Program-made: the position numbers and the translations under genes
Source of the DNA: Siderastrea radians
Lineage: Eukaryota > Cnidaria > Anthozoa > Scleractinia > Rhizangiidae
Assembly: GCA_964017195.1 (NCBI GenBank)
Contig: OZ024888.1
Location: 18,578,201-18,642,200, forward strand
Length of the DNA: 64,000 bases
Reading direction: 5' to 3'
Shown here: piece after piece, positions 55,791 through 64,000 of the stretch
Layout of the letters: each line of letters begins with the position of its first letter
Numbering within the stretch: position 1 is the first letter of the stretch
Notes under the pieces: generated by a model
Databases searched by the model: none
Told to the model about the DNA's origin: nothing
Seen by the model: the letters and a program-made list of their open reading frames with translations, nothing else

Positions 55791-57125
55791 ATGGAAGACA
55801 TGGAAGAAAACACGGTAGACGTTTGCCTGCGTGTGTTGAAGGCAGAAAAGAAAACCTCGCACGATTCGTATCGCATTCGAAACGTTCCTGTGAGTAACAG
55901 TGTAGCTAGACTAAAAGCATACTTATTGGAGAGATGCAAGGAGGAAATCAAGCCAGCAAATGATTGTAATTTTAGCTTCGGCTACATCGAAGAAGGAAAT
56001 AAGAAGTACTCAATAACTCAATAACGGAGGTTCAACTTGCAGAGGCGCTGTCGTTGGAGAAGAGGGGTATGGTTACCTTGTGGGTGGATCCCCATGTATC
56101 GAAAACAGAAAACTCACCGGCTCAAACACTGGGGAAGAAGAGAAAAGGTAAATTAATATTGGGATGAACACCATCTGTTTGATCTCGGCTTAATTACTCG
56201 AAAAGAGGGTTGGAAATCAGGCACATCCGTTTGCCGATATTTAGGAAGCTGTTTTTACAACTTCTTGTTTTGTCTAGCTAACCCCGGGCCTAGTTCTCAG
56301 AATATGACGGATGATGAGGAAGATGATCGGTCTAGCTATGACGCACGCCTGTCAAGATTGCGACAGAATCATAAATTTCCAGAGTTTAAGCTGCGATGTT
56401 GGGCCAGGATGTTGGTAAGGAACTTTAAATTTCCCGTCTGTTAAACATTCTCAGTGGGAAGAATAAGATGTTCGGCTAGTTTTAAAAGTATTTCATTATT
56501 TGTCTCAATTTTTTATTCGAAACTTTGTGAAAATCGTGTTCTTCACTATTTTTCTTTTCAAACTACGCGCCATGTGAATTAGCATTTAACTCACGGACTC
56601 CACGTGCATACATCTTTAATAGTGTTGCTATTCAAGATTTTACCCGGTTGAAAATTAAAAATAACCTATGTCGAAAAATCGTACAGTAGTGAAATAAAAT
56701 AATTAACTCAGTATCTGAATACAACTCACTGTTTTTTGTTGTTGTTGTTGTTGCACAGGTCAATGGGACTCATGACAGTGAAGAAGAACCACCAGACTTG
56801 CCATTTTTTTCAGGGAGGTCGAAAAAGTGTGGAGACAAACTATCAAATACAAGCCGCGATCGTGAGCCTGAGCAATCCACAAGTAGCGCTGAGAGTAAGG
56901 TACGTAAATAACATAAAAATAGCCCATGTTAGTAATGTTGTGCATGTAAACATGTTTTATTGAAATTCACGTTCTTGTGCCCTTTTGTTTTTGTAGATCC
57001 GAATTCGAAGTTCAATATTAAAGCAGTTAAAAGACTTGAAGGAGTTACAAGATGACGGCGTACTCTCCCAAGACGAATTGCTGAGCCAAAAAGAAAAGCT
57101 ATTAACAGAGCTGAACGAACTCTGA
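55791..57125 (+). pseudogene. Transposon accessory protein (4 exons), frameshifted by 8-bp duplication
   Basis: Exons 55791-56147, 56278-56414, 56759-56899 and 56997-57125 all have clean donors and acceptors. Without the duplication the product is about 251 residues. Exon 1 (MEDMEENTVDVCLRVLKAEK) has alternating strand/helix character (YRIRNVPVSNSVARLKAYLL, then MVTLWVDP) that suggests a beta-grasp, ubiquitin-like or PB1-like fold. Exons 2-3 are acidic with SSYDARLSRLRQNHKFPEFK. Exon 4 ends LKELQDDGVLSQDELLSQKE, a SHOCT-like short C-terminal helix pair. TCAATAAC is duplicated at 56010-56025, which shifts the frame to an immediate stop; removing 8 bp restores the phase demanded by exon 2. Role unknown; a nuclear partner of the transposase is a guess. 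Confidence 0.75.
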
Positions 57126-57511
57126 TTTATTGTAACTGGAAAATGTCAAATGAATGTGTTTCATTAAAAATATTCCGCGTGCTGAATATAGTTTCTGACT
57201 TCTTCGTCTGTAACTTGAAGGAACGCCTCTTCAACCATCAATTCAGGATCACAGCAAAATTGCCACGCTGCATCATTTTCTCTGATCCAATTTTTAGCTT
57301 GCGCGAAAAGCTCTTCTAATGGCATAAAATCGGGGCTATATGGTGGCAAAAAGATAATCATAGCTCCAGTCGCGTGAATAGCGTCCATAGCTGCCTGCGA
57401 GTGGTGAATCGCCGCATTATCTATAAGAATCACAAAAACAAAAATACATGAACGCAAACGGAAACATATTAGAGTCAGAGAACTTATACGCCTCTTCGTT
57501 TTGGATGTAAG

Positions 57512-57651
57512 GGTTAGACAATGAACGCGAGTGTTCTATGGGATATAGTGTCCCGAGCAAAGATAGAATGCCACGAGGCCGCAGGCCGAGTGGCATTCTA
57601 TCTTGCGAGGGACGCTATATCCCATAGGACACTCGCGTTCATTGTCTAACC
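57512..57651. repeat. Large hairpin, 66-bp arms
   Basis: ggttagacaatgaacgcgag ... gatagaatgccac folds on gtggcattctatc ... ctcgcgttcattgtctaacc with few mismatches and an 8-base tip around ggccgcag. It lies just outside the 21-bp inverted end of the nested recombinase element, so it may be that element's outer terminus. Confidence 0.85.
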
Positions 57652-57857
57652 GTCTTAGAACATGGTCACACCCACGAAGAATTTCGTTTTTGCGTGCAGA
57701 TTGTATTTTTGCATTTTAATTTTTTAGTTCTCACTTTGAAATCACGTTGCTATTTTGTTTACGATATTTGTCCTATTGTACACGTGGCTGAGAGTTGCAA
57801 TGTTTATGTTTTTTTATTTATACACCGCGTGGTTTTTCCTAATTGGTGTGTAACTGA

Positions 57858-59192
57858 GCCCTGAGCCAGTACACAGAACTTGAGGAACTAGAGGCGGTAA
57901 TTGCTACGCAAGATTTAATAGCCTTCGAGAATGCTGCTAACATTTCCGAGTACTTGGAAGATAAACCAGACGACAAAAGTTCCCGGTTCAAAGAGCCAGT
58001 GACAACAAATGAGATTGAGCAGAGAGAAAAGGACCGAATACCAAAGAAAACCCGGCAAAGTACAGCGTGGTCAGTAAACGTGTATCGCGCCTGGGCCACA
58101 CACCGTAACGATCAAATAGACACACTTCAAGATGACTATCCATCCGTCCCAGTTGATTTGAAAACCTCCACTGCGGAAGAGATAAACTACTGGATGACAA
58201 GATTTATATTGGAAGTTATGAGAAGTGATGGCAAGCCGTACCCAGCGAACACGTTGTACAACATTTCAGCCGGACTGCTAAGACATTTCCGGGATGATCT
58301 AAATAGGTACGATTTGAACATCCTTTCTAAGGACGACGCTCATTTTCAGTCTTTCCGGAAGGCATTGGATTCGAGAATGAAAGAAATGAAGATTGCTGGA
58401 ACTGGTACAAAGAAAACGTCGGCGGATCCTTTAACGGTGGATGACGAGGAACAGTTATGGTCCACAGGAACAATTGGCTTTCACTCAGCCAAAGCCTTAA
58501 GCTATGCTGTGTTCTTTTACAACTGTAAAGTATTTGGATTTCGAGCTATGAACGAACATGTCAGCCTCCTGGCTGAGCAATACGAGATGGGGGCTGACAA
58601 AGATGGCGAGTTTATTACATTCAATGGCAGAGTGTCGAAAAATGTCCAAGGTGGTCTTCAACAGCGAAAAGTTGAAGTGAAAACTATAAAGCAATACGCC
58701 CAGCCATTAAACCTTCGATGTGTGGTGAAATTGTTCAGAGAATACTTGAGTTGCATTCCAAGCACTGGCCGATTTTACAGAAAGCCGCTTGCAAGCACAG
58801 AACTAGGAGATGTCAGGTATGGGGTGCACCCTGTTGGAATAAATACTTTATCAAAGTATTTGCAGTCGATGTGCAAAGAAGCCAAGATAAACATGGAAGG
58901 AAAACGTTTCACCAATCATTCCGGGAAAGTGACGTGTGCTACTCAACTGTATGAAAGCGGAACTTTTGACGAACAGACCATTATGTCAAGAACTGGTCAC
59001 CGGAGCACTGCTGTTCGCGCTTACAAAAGACCAAGTAGTACATTGGTGAAGGCGGTTTCAGACACATTACAGCCCCCGGCACCAGCAAGTGAGGAGCCCT
59101 CAGAGAAAACAAGTGGGGAGCCTGCAGAGAAAGCAAAGAGGCCGGGTACAAATACAACACTAGTACTTAAGGTGGCTCGATCGAGTTTTTGA
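57858..59192 (+). CDS. Crypton/KIAA1958-type tyrosine recombinase, last exon
   Basis: The frame is open from 57858 to TGA at 59192 (444 codons). No early ATG is present, and an upstream acceptor (ccctgagccag) fits, so a first exon is missing. The N-terminal helical core-binding part includes STAWSVNVYRAWATHRNDQI and LYNISAGLLRHFRDDL. The catalytic part has the first Arg in FGFRAMNEHV, the beta-hairpin Lys in RVSKNVQGG, box II as NHSGKVT, the second His in TGHRS and the Tyr in RAYKRP. The usual HxxR reads HSGK, so the second catalytic Arg is replaced by Lys. Such enzymes cut and join DNA via a 3'-phosphotyrosine. The last eight codons come from the foldback element inserted at 59167. Expression and activity are not shown. 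Confidence 0.8.
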   Translation, partial: ALSQYTELEELEAVIATQDLIAFENAANISEYLEDKPDDKSSRFKEPVTTNEIEQREKDRIPKKTRQSTAWSVNVYRAWATHRNDQIDTLQDDYPSVPVDLKTSTAEEINYWMTRFILEVMRSDGKPYPANTLYNISAGLLRHFRDDLNRYDLNILSKDDAHFQSFRKALDSRMKEMKIAGTGTKKTSADPLTVDDEEQLWSTGTIGFHSAKALSYAVFFYNCKVFGFRAMNEHVSLLAEQYEMGADKDGEFITFNGRVSKNVQGGLQQRKVEVKTIKQYAQPLNLRCVVKLFREYLSCIPSTGRFYRKPLASTELGDVRYGVHPVGINTLSKYLQSMCKEAKINMEGKRFTNHSGKVTCATQLYESGTFDEQTIMSRTGHRSTAVRAYKRPSSTLVKAVSDTLQPPAPASEEPSEKTSGEPAEKAKRPGTNTTLVLKVARSSF

Positions 59193-61098
59193 GTGACGAT
59201 ACCTCTCAACTTTAAGCAACTAGTGTACCACAGTGAACAACCCAACAGAAAATTGATCTTTACTGCTGACCTAGAAAAAGATGAAAGTTTTGAATGAGGT
59301 ACGTTTCATCGAAATCGGAGTTACCATAGCAACGTAATGACGTCATCCCCTATTTTACATGAGAGCTAATTACTTGTCACCAAGAGATAATTCTGGGAAG
59401 CGCTCGACTGGATCTTCGACCTGACATATTTGTCTTCACGTCTACAAAATTTGAAGAATTTCTATGAGAGAGTTTTCGAGTAATGTTCGGGTGAAGTTTT
59501 AAGGTGTTAAAAAACAACAAAAACAAAATAATTTTGAACTGCTATTGAAACGTATGTCCACAGCGACCTGATGAAACAACATTTTGGTTTTAAATGAATG
59601 TTATGTCATCTAATTACTTTGTGTGAAAATTTCGGGGAAATCGTTCCATTTGATTTTTAGAAACGCTGGCTTGAATATGAACTGGTTAAGTGTGTTACGC
59701 GGCTTTTTTTATAAAAAATCGACCCTACACTTATTAAAATGATTATGAATTAAAAAGCGGTAGATGAATTTTTTTAAAACTTTGCTTTCAAGGAGAATAA
59801 TCAATAATCAATACAATCCCCGAGTCTCAAACTCATTGAAACGTTGTAACGCTATCAATTTTAAGCCTAAACTCAGGAAATTATTGGACTGAATTTTACG
59901 CCAGTGGCTTGTTGCTCTTATTATGCATCTCCATTGTTTCGAATAGGCGTGCAATTGTAAACTTCAGTACATCATGAATTCATATAACGCTTGATTGCTT
60001 TCCGAAGATGTTCCGAAAAACGTGCTAATGTAGCAGGTCAGCATTACAATAACAATGGACAGGCTGACAGCAGTGAGTGCAAACCTCAAGGTTAGCAGTA
60101 AGCGCAAGCTTCGGTTAGCAGAGAGCGCAAACGGAAAGCTGCTGTGCTCAGTCAGTGTTCCAGATTCTTATGGCAAGGAGTCAACGAAAAATTTAAACAG
60201 GTCAGTAGACGTGGGTCTCCCACAATCTTATCCCAGTCTCAGCACGTTTTCGGAATATCTTCGGAAAGCAATCAAGCGTTATATGAATTCATGATGTATT
60301 GAAATTTACAATTGCACGCCGATTCAAAACAATGGAGATGCATAATGAGAGCAACAAGCCACTGGCGTGAAAATCAGTCCAATATTTTCCTGAGTTTTGG
60401 CTCAAAATTGACAGCTTTATAACGTTTCAATGAACTTGAAACGCTGGGATTGTATTGAATATTGATTATTCTCCTTGAGGACAAAGATATAAAAAAATTC
60501 ATCTACCGCTTTTTAATTCATAACCATTTTAATAAGTGTAGTGTCAATTTTTGATAAAAAAGCCCAGTAACACACTAAACAAGTTCATATTCAAACCAAC
60601 GTTTCTAAAAATCAAAAGGAACGATTTCCCCGAAATTTTCACACAAAGTAATTAGATGATATAACATTCATTTAAAACCAAAATGTTATTTCATCAAGCC
60701 TTTGTGGGCATACTTTTCAATAACAGATCAAAATTATTTTGTCTTTGTTGTTTTTTAACACCCTAAAAATTCACCCGAAAATTTCTCGAAATCGCTCTCA
60801 TAGAAAATCTTCAAATTTTGCAGACGTGAATACAAATATGTCAGGTCGAAGATCCAGTCGAGCGCTTTCCAGAATTATCTCTTGGTGACAAGTAATCGGC
60901 TCTCATGTAAAATGGGGGATGACGTCATTACGTTGCTATGGTAACTCCGATTTCGATGAAACTTACCTCATTTAAAACTTTCATCTTTCTCTAGGTCAGC
61001 AGTAACGATCGATTTTCTATTGGGTTGTTCACTGTGGTACGCTAGTTGCTCAAAGTTGAGAGGTATCGTCGCTCAAAAACCCGATCGAGCCACCTTAA
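59167..61098. mobile_element. Foldback element, 1.9 kb, about 860-bp arms, TTAA target duplication
   Basis: TTAA at 59167-59170 and 61095-61098 flank ends GGTGGCTCGATCGAG...CGAGCCACC. Left arm 59171-60030 and right arm 60240-61094 are inverted copies with scattered differences; the spacer is about 210 bp. The insertion cut the recombinase coding sequence near its 3' end. The TTAA duplication suggests mobilisation by a piggyBac-like or other TTAA-specific transposase that is not encoded here. Confidence 0.85.
60055..60294 (+). other. 79-codon ORF in the foldback spacer, not recognised
   Basis: Starts MDRLTAVSANLKVSSKRKLR and continues to the beginning of the right arm. It overlaps the arm and has no domain, promoter or splice signal I can name. 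It is listed because it fills the only single-copy part of the foldback element. Confidence 0.2.
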
Positions 61099-61340
61099 AC
61101 ACGGAGAAACAAGTCTCACATTCAATTTCAACTGAGGTCTGAACATTTTTTATTTGATGTTAAGCAATGTTTTTATTTTTCGGTTTGCTTTTTGTAAGAT
61201 TGCATTTCTTGTTGGAAAACAATATAATAATGAGTGCGGAATATAATTGTTTTCGACATCGCTGTTGAAAAGTTGTTGTTTTTATCGATTTAGTTATAAG
61301 TATTCACAGAGAATTTGTGCATTCATTAGTAGTTTCTGCT

Positions 61341-61374
61341 TAGTCATTAGTATGCTCTATATAGAGCATACTAA
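61341..61374. repeat. Perfect 34-bp palindrome with a nearby second copy
   Basis: TCATTAGTATGCTCTAT is followed by its exact reverse complement. A partial copy (ctcattagtatgctctatat) recurs at about 61403-61425, and cattcattag words flank both, giving a compound inverted structure over about 61315-61450 inside the nested element. Confidence 0.85.
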
Positions 61375-62596
61375 TGAGGCTTCCAAACAAAGGAAAACAA
61401 TGCCTCATTAGTATGCTCTATATAGAACCACTAATGAATGCAGAAATTCTTTGTAATTTTACCCCGCAATTTCCCTGTGCTTCAAAGCCCCCGCCACTTT
61501 ACATAATTTTAGACAGGTTATGGAATATAGAGCATCGAAATGCTGGACACTGATTGGCTGAGTGGGTGTGACCATGTTCTAATTTAATTTAAACAACACT
61601 TTGAAACGTTCCTTACCTTATATTACCACCGATCGAGGATTCAATCCATTAAATGGAAGCAAATTAGGACAAAGGTTATTCGTCACAAAATCCAGAAACG
61701 TCGCGGCATTAACATTTCCCTCGTAAATACCAAGGTCTATGATCCCCTCAGTACAAAGGACGGGAATGGCAGTAATACGTGGACCCCAGTTCTGAAAGAA
61801 CTTTTTTACCATTGCTCTCTTTCCAATGAGGCTGCGTCCAGAGGCTCGGGAAATTCTTTTATCCTATAATCATGACACAACAATCAATTTTGGATTTGGA
61901 ATTCTAGAACAAATTTTAACTGAACAACCCAAATAAGAAATGAACACTCACGAATCCGCTTTCATCTATAAACACAAACATTTCAGAATTCAACGTGCAA
62001 ATATTTGCTCGGAAGACAACTCTTGCTTCTTCAGACCTTTGAAGTGCAAATTTGTTGAGCTATGAAGAGAACAGAGTAAATTTCAGGTTATATGAATGTT
62101 TCGTAAGTCCTGAAAACCAATTCAAAAGCACTTAAATACAAACAAACCTTTTTTCGACTAAAACGATTTCGTCTCAGATAGTAGAAAATGCTTGCCAATG
62201 CCAACTCCGATCCCGTTTGGGAATAAACATCAGCCACTTCTGAAAGCGTTTTTTCAGGGTGTTCTAGCACTGCTTCAAAAATCAAAAATTCCACGTGCGG
62301 GTGCATGGCCACACTGTTTATGGGTCTTCCAATTGCGTTCGCTTTGACTGTACCGTAATTTAACACTTTCGACACATAACGCTCGATAGTTCTTGGGCAC
62401 ATTTGCAAAACCGCTGCCACTTCATCCACTTCATATCCCAAGATTTCCTTCATCCAAATGGCTCGCCATCGTAGGTCCTCACTGAACGGGCGAGGCATGG
62501 CTGGTTTTGATGGGTTTATTTATAAAAAATCCCACATAACCTTGCAGTCCTGGCTTTTAGCTTTGAGCTTTGATCCGACAACGTTAATTGAAATAG

Positions 62597-62599
<3 letters not shown>

Positions 62600-62643
<44 letters not shown>
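62600..62643. repeat. (TA)n tract at the right insertion border
   Basis: Pure TA repeats immediately after the transposon end; counterpart of 55661-55686. Confidence 0.9.
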
Positions 62644-62647
<4 letters not shown>

Positions 62648-62769
62648 GTTACGGGTCTCGCAAACAATGCAAATCCTTGACCAAATGCAACAGTTAACTA
62701 AATTGACAATAACCGTTAATTCACTTTTCGCACAAACACAAGCAACAAAGGCCAACACAATATCATAGC

Positions 62770-63030
62770 TCTGGATTCTGGCCCTGTGGAGCGGACACAA
62801 GATGTGCATGCTGCAAGACATATGGACATGTTATGCAGACAGTGACAAGCACTACTACAGAAAAAAAAATTACACTACAACAACGCACAACGTGCCGAAC
62901 TAGTAACGTCATATATTTGATCGAATGCAGCAAATGCAATAATCAGTATATAGGCGAAACAAGAAACCCCACTCATCGCCGGGTAAATCAACACCGCAGT
63001 GACATTAACGCTGGACGTTTTTTCCTTGCG
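62770..63030 (+). pseudogene. Penelope-like element C-terminal fragment with GIY-YIG nuclease
   Basis: The plus-strand frame reads a Cys-rich linker (CGADTRCACCKTYG), then TTCRTSNVIYLIECSKCNNQ, YIGETRNPTHRRVNQHRSDI. The VIYLI...YIGET core with the ECSKCNNQ Cys pair and the Arg/His helix is the GIY-YIG domain characteristic of Penelope-like retroelements. The reverse transcriptase is absent on the 5' side (the transposon border and TA tract intervene). The frame continues into the arm-type repeat after about 63010. Dead fragment. Confidence 0.8.
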
Positions 63031-64000
63031 AGCAACCCGGCGGGAAAAATGGACGAGAAAAATCACTTGGCAGCAAATTTAAATTAAGCAGAAATTCCAA
63101 CAGCGTCACCAACAAGCATCACCAACAGCGTCGTCTAACACAAGTCAAAATTGTTTGAAGAAACTGTGCAGAAATAGAAATTTAAGCATTAAGCGTTGTG
63201 TTTACAATTAATTTCTTTCATCGATCGTCCCGTCGATCATTGAAATTGAACAAACGGGAGGTTTTATCAGAAAGGATTTCCACTTCAAAACATCAAGACA
63301 AGACATAAAATAAAACACAGTGAAATGGGGCAGGAGCATTTAATAGAAGCTATCACACATTCATGGCGAGTCAGGTGCGAAAATCATGAAGCAGTCTAAG
63401 CAAGTACTAAAAAAATACAGCTGCAAACTACCAAGAAGGAAGGAAGAGCGAGATTGTTTTTCGGCTTTAACACGCAAAATTGACACTGGTTTACATGCAC
63501 TTGTTGTAGCTCTGTGTTCCAGCAGGTTTAAATGCTCAGATAAAAATCGGATGCCATGTAAACGGAGTTGAATCGCTTTTCCAGTTGTTTGAATGTTGTT
63601 TTTACCATTCCGTCCTCACCTTCTAAACCGAGAACAACTGCATTTTGCGCTTTGCGTTTAACAAACTATGATGGTGCATTCTAATGTTCCTCGCTACAGT
63701 AATCTTGCTTCTGAGCTGCATAGAAAATACCTCTTCAAGTTCAACTGTTCAAATTTGTTCTGCCTTCAGTTCGATCAAACACGCACACGATGGCTCCGTT
63801 GTGCGAACAGAGTACGAACTTGTTCAGTTTCAATTCCAGCAGCTATATGGTAAAATTGTACAGCTTCAATCCGCTTTGAACGATGATTACAACAATGTTC
63901 AGGAAAAATCAAACATGTACCATATTTCAGAGCCAATAATTAGAAGATTTTTTTCCAAAACGTGTGCGAATTTGTTCACTTTCGAGCAGTTTTCATTGAT
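63010..64000 (+). repeat. Third copy of the palindrome arm, cut by the window end
   Basis: From about ttttttccttgcgagcaacc onward the sequence follows the right arm 53222-54160 base for base with occasional differences (aaaaatggacgagaaaaatc ... gtaccatatttcagagccaa). It also includes about 30 bp that match beyond the inner border of the left arm (gcgagcaacccggcg), which defines the ancestral unit better than either palindrome arm. It runs off the window. Confidence 0.85.

Larger units (their letters stand above)
57655..61582 (+). mobile_element. Nested element encoding a tyrosine recombinase, 3.9 kb
   Basis: Bounded by perfect 21-bp inverted repeats starting TTAGAACATGGTCACACCCA at 57655-57675 and 61562-61582. 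It is inserted in the last intron of the transposase gene, so it is younger than the host transposon. It encodes a Crypton-type recombinase, although Cryptons are generally described as lacking terminal inverted repeats. No clear target duplication was seen at these borders. The inverted repeats may belong to an older MITE into which the recombinase gene was placed. Without the 1.9-kb foldback insertion it would be about 2.0 kb. Confidence 0.6.
57164..62498 (-). pseudogene. IS630-Tc1-mariner transposase (5 exons), nonsense mutation beside the catalytic Asp
   Basis: Exons 62148-62498, 61952-62059, 61617-61863 and 57164-57420 account for a 321-codon frame including the stop (four coding segments seen; each junction keeps phase). 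The N-terminus is a helix-turn-helix (MPRPFSEDLRWRAIWMKEIL, then YEVDEVAAVLQMCPRTIERY). Catalytic residues: D1 in FIDESGF (exon 2), D2 in DNAAIHHS and E in PLEELFAQ with 34 residues between, so DD34E. Exon 3 ends NPRSVVI, then TAA and G. Joined to exon 4 this gives VVI-stop-DNAA, where relatives have VVILDN, so a TTA (Leu) to TAA change is the simplest explanation. The last intron (57421-61616) is about 4.2 kb because it contains the nested recombinase element. Confidence 0.85.
55687..62599. mobile_element. 6.9-kb two-gene DNA transposon, IS630-Tc1-mariner type
   Basis: The left end CAGCTATTTCAATTAACGTT at 55687 continues GTCGG and TCAAAGCT; the right end at 62599 is the same in reverse complement, with 33 of 34 positions identical. 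Both ends abut TA repeats, fitting the TA target of Tc1/mariner elements. Subterminal AAAGCT words repeat inside each end. The element carries an accessory gene on the plus strand (55791-57125) and a DD34E transposase on the minus strand (57164-62498), converging with 38 bp between stop codons. About 3.9 kb of the length is a nested insertion (57655-61582), so the original element was about 3 kb or less. Most Tc1/mariner elements are single-gene and intronless, so this two-gene, multi-intron form is unusual. Confidence 0.85.

Noticed and set aside
57421..61616. Interpretation of the transposase gap as a plain insertion into an exon
   Set aside because: A good donor (GTAAGG) and acceptor (ttcttatag) exist, and joining them restores the expected residues apart from one stop codon, so an intron holding a nested element fits better.

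Overview
This is an AT-rich eukaryotic window that looks like stony coral or a closely related anthozoan. That is an inference from three things: intron-split genes with GT..AG junctions; a Cys-rich multi-pass membrane protein of a type I recognise from cnidarian gene sets; and a repeat load dominated by Penelope-like elements, Ty3/gypsy, MITEs, tRNA-related repeats and Crypton-like recombinases. Nothing bacterial is present: no operons, no Shine-Dalgarno sites and no CRISPR array.

Layout. 0-10 kb: a Penelope-like GIY-YIG fragment, a broken C2H2 zinc-finger gene, a dead Ty3/gypsy retrotransposon on the minus strand (about 3.4-7.5 kb) with a tRNA-bearing repeat inserted in its gag, and a 35-bp minisatellite. 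10-15 kb: a large hairpin, two inverted-repeat elements and a hammerhead-ribozyme-like motif. 15.5-24.9 kb: the one convincing host gene, five exons on the minus strand. They encode Cys-rich (GCC2/GCC3-like) ectodomain repeats followed by about eight membrane segments and a cytosolic tail, and the 5' end is not found. Its introns carry MITEs and a decayed tandem array. 25-49 kb: mostly non-genic, with MITEs (one with piggyBac-type TTAA ends), a palindrome-rich 723-bp element, minisatellites, microsatellites, three non-LTR retrotransposon remnants and tRNA-related repeats. 49.8-50.65 kb: an 856-bp element with about 85-bp inverted ends and a 9-bp target duplication that carries a 247-codon ORF.

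51-64 kb is the most interesting part. A 2.65-kb near-perfect palindrome (51.8-54.4 kb) is followed by a 6.9-kb DNA transposon at 55687-62599, whose 34-bp inverted ends sit in TA repeats. It carries two convergent intron-containing genes. One is a DD34E transposase of the IS630-Tc1-mariner type (five exons, minus strand). The other is an accessory protein (four exons, plus strand) with a SHOCT-like C-terminus. Each gene is disabled by a single small lesion: a TAA codon immediately before the second catalytic Asp in the transposase, and an 8-bp tandem duplication in exon 1 of the accessory gene. Nested in the fourth transposase intron is a 3.9-kb segment with 21-bp perfect inverted ends encoding a Crypton/KIAA1958-type tyrosine recombinase. 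Nested in the 3' end of that recombinase is a 1.9-kb foldback element with about 860-bp arms and TTAA target duplications. The insertion order can therefore be read directly. The window ends inside a third copy of the palindrome arm, which abuts another Penelope-like GIY-YIG fragment.

All exon junctions were placed by eye from splice consensus and reading-frame continuity. No alignment or database search was run.
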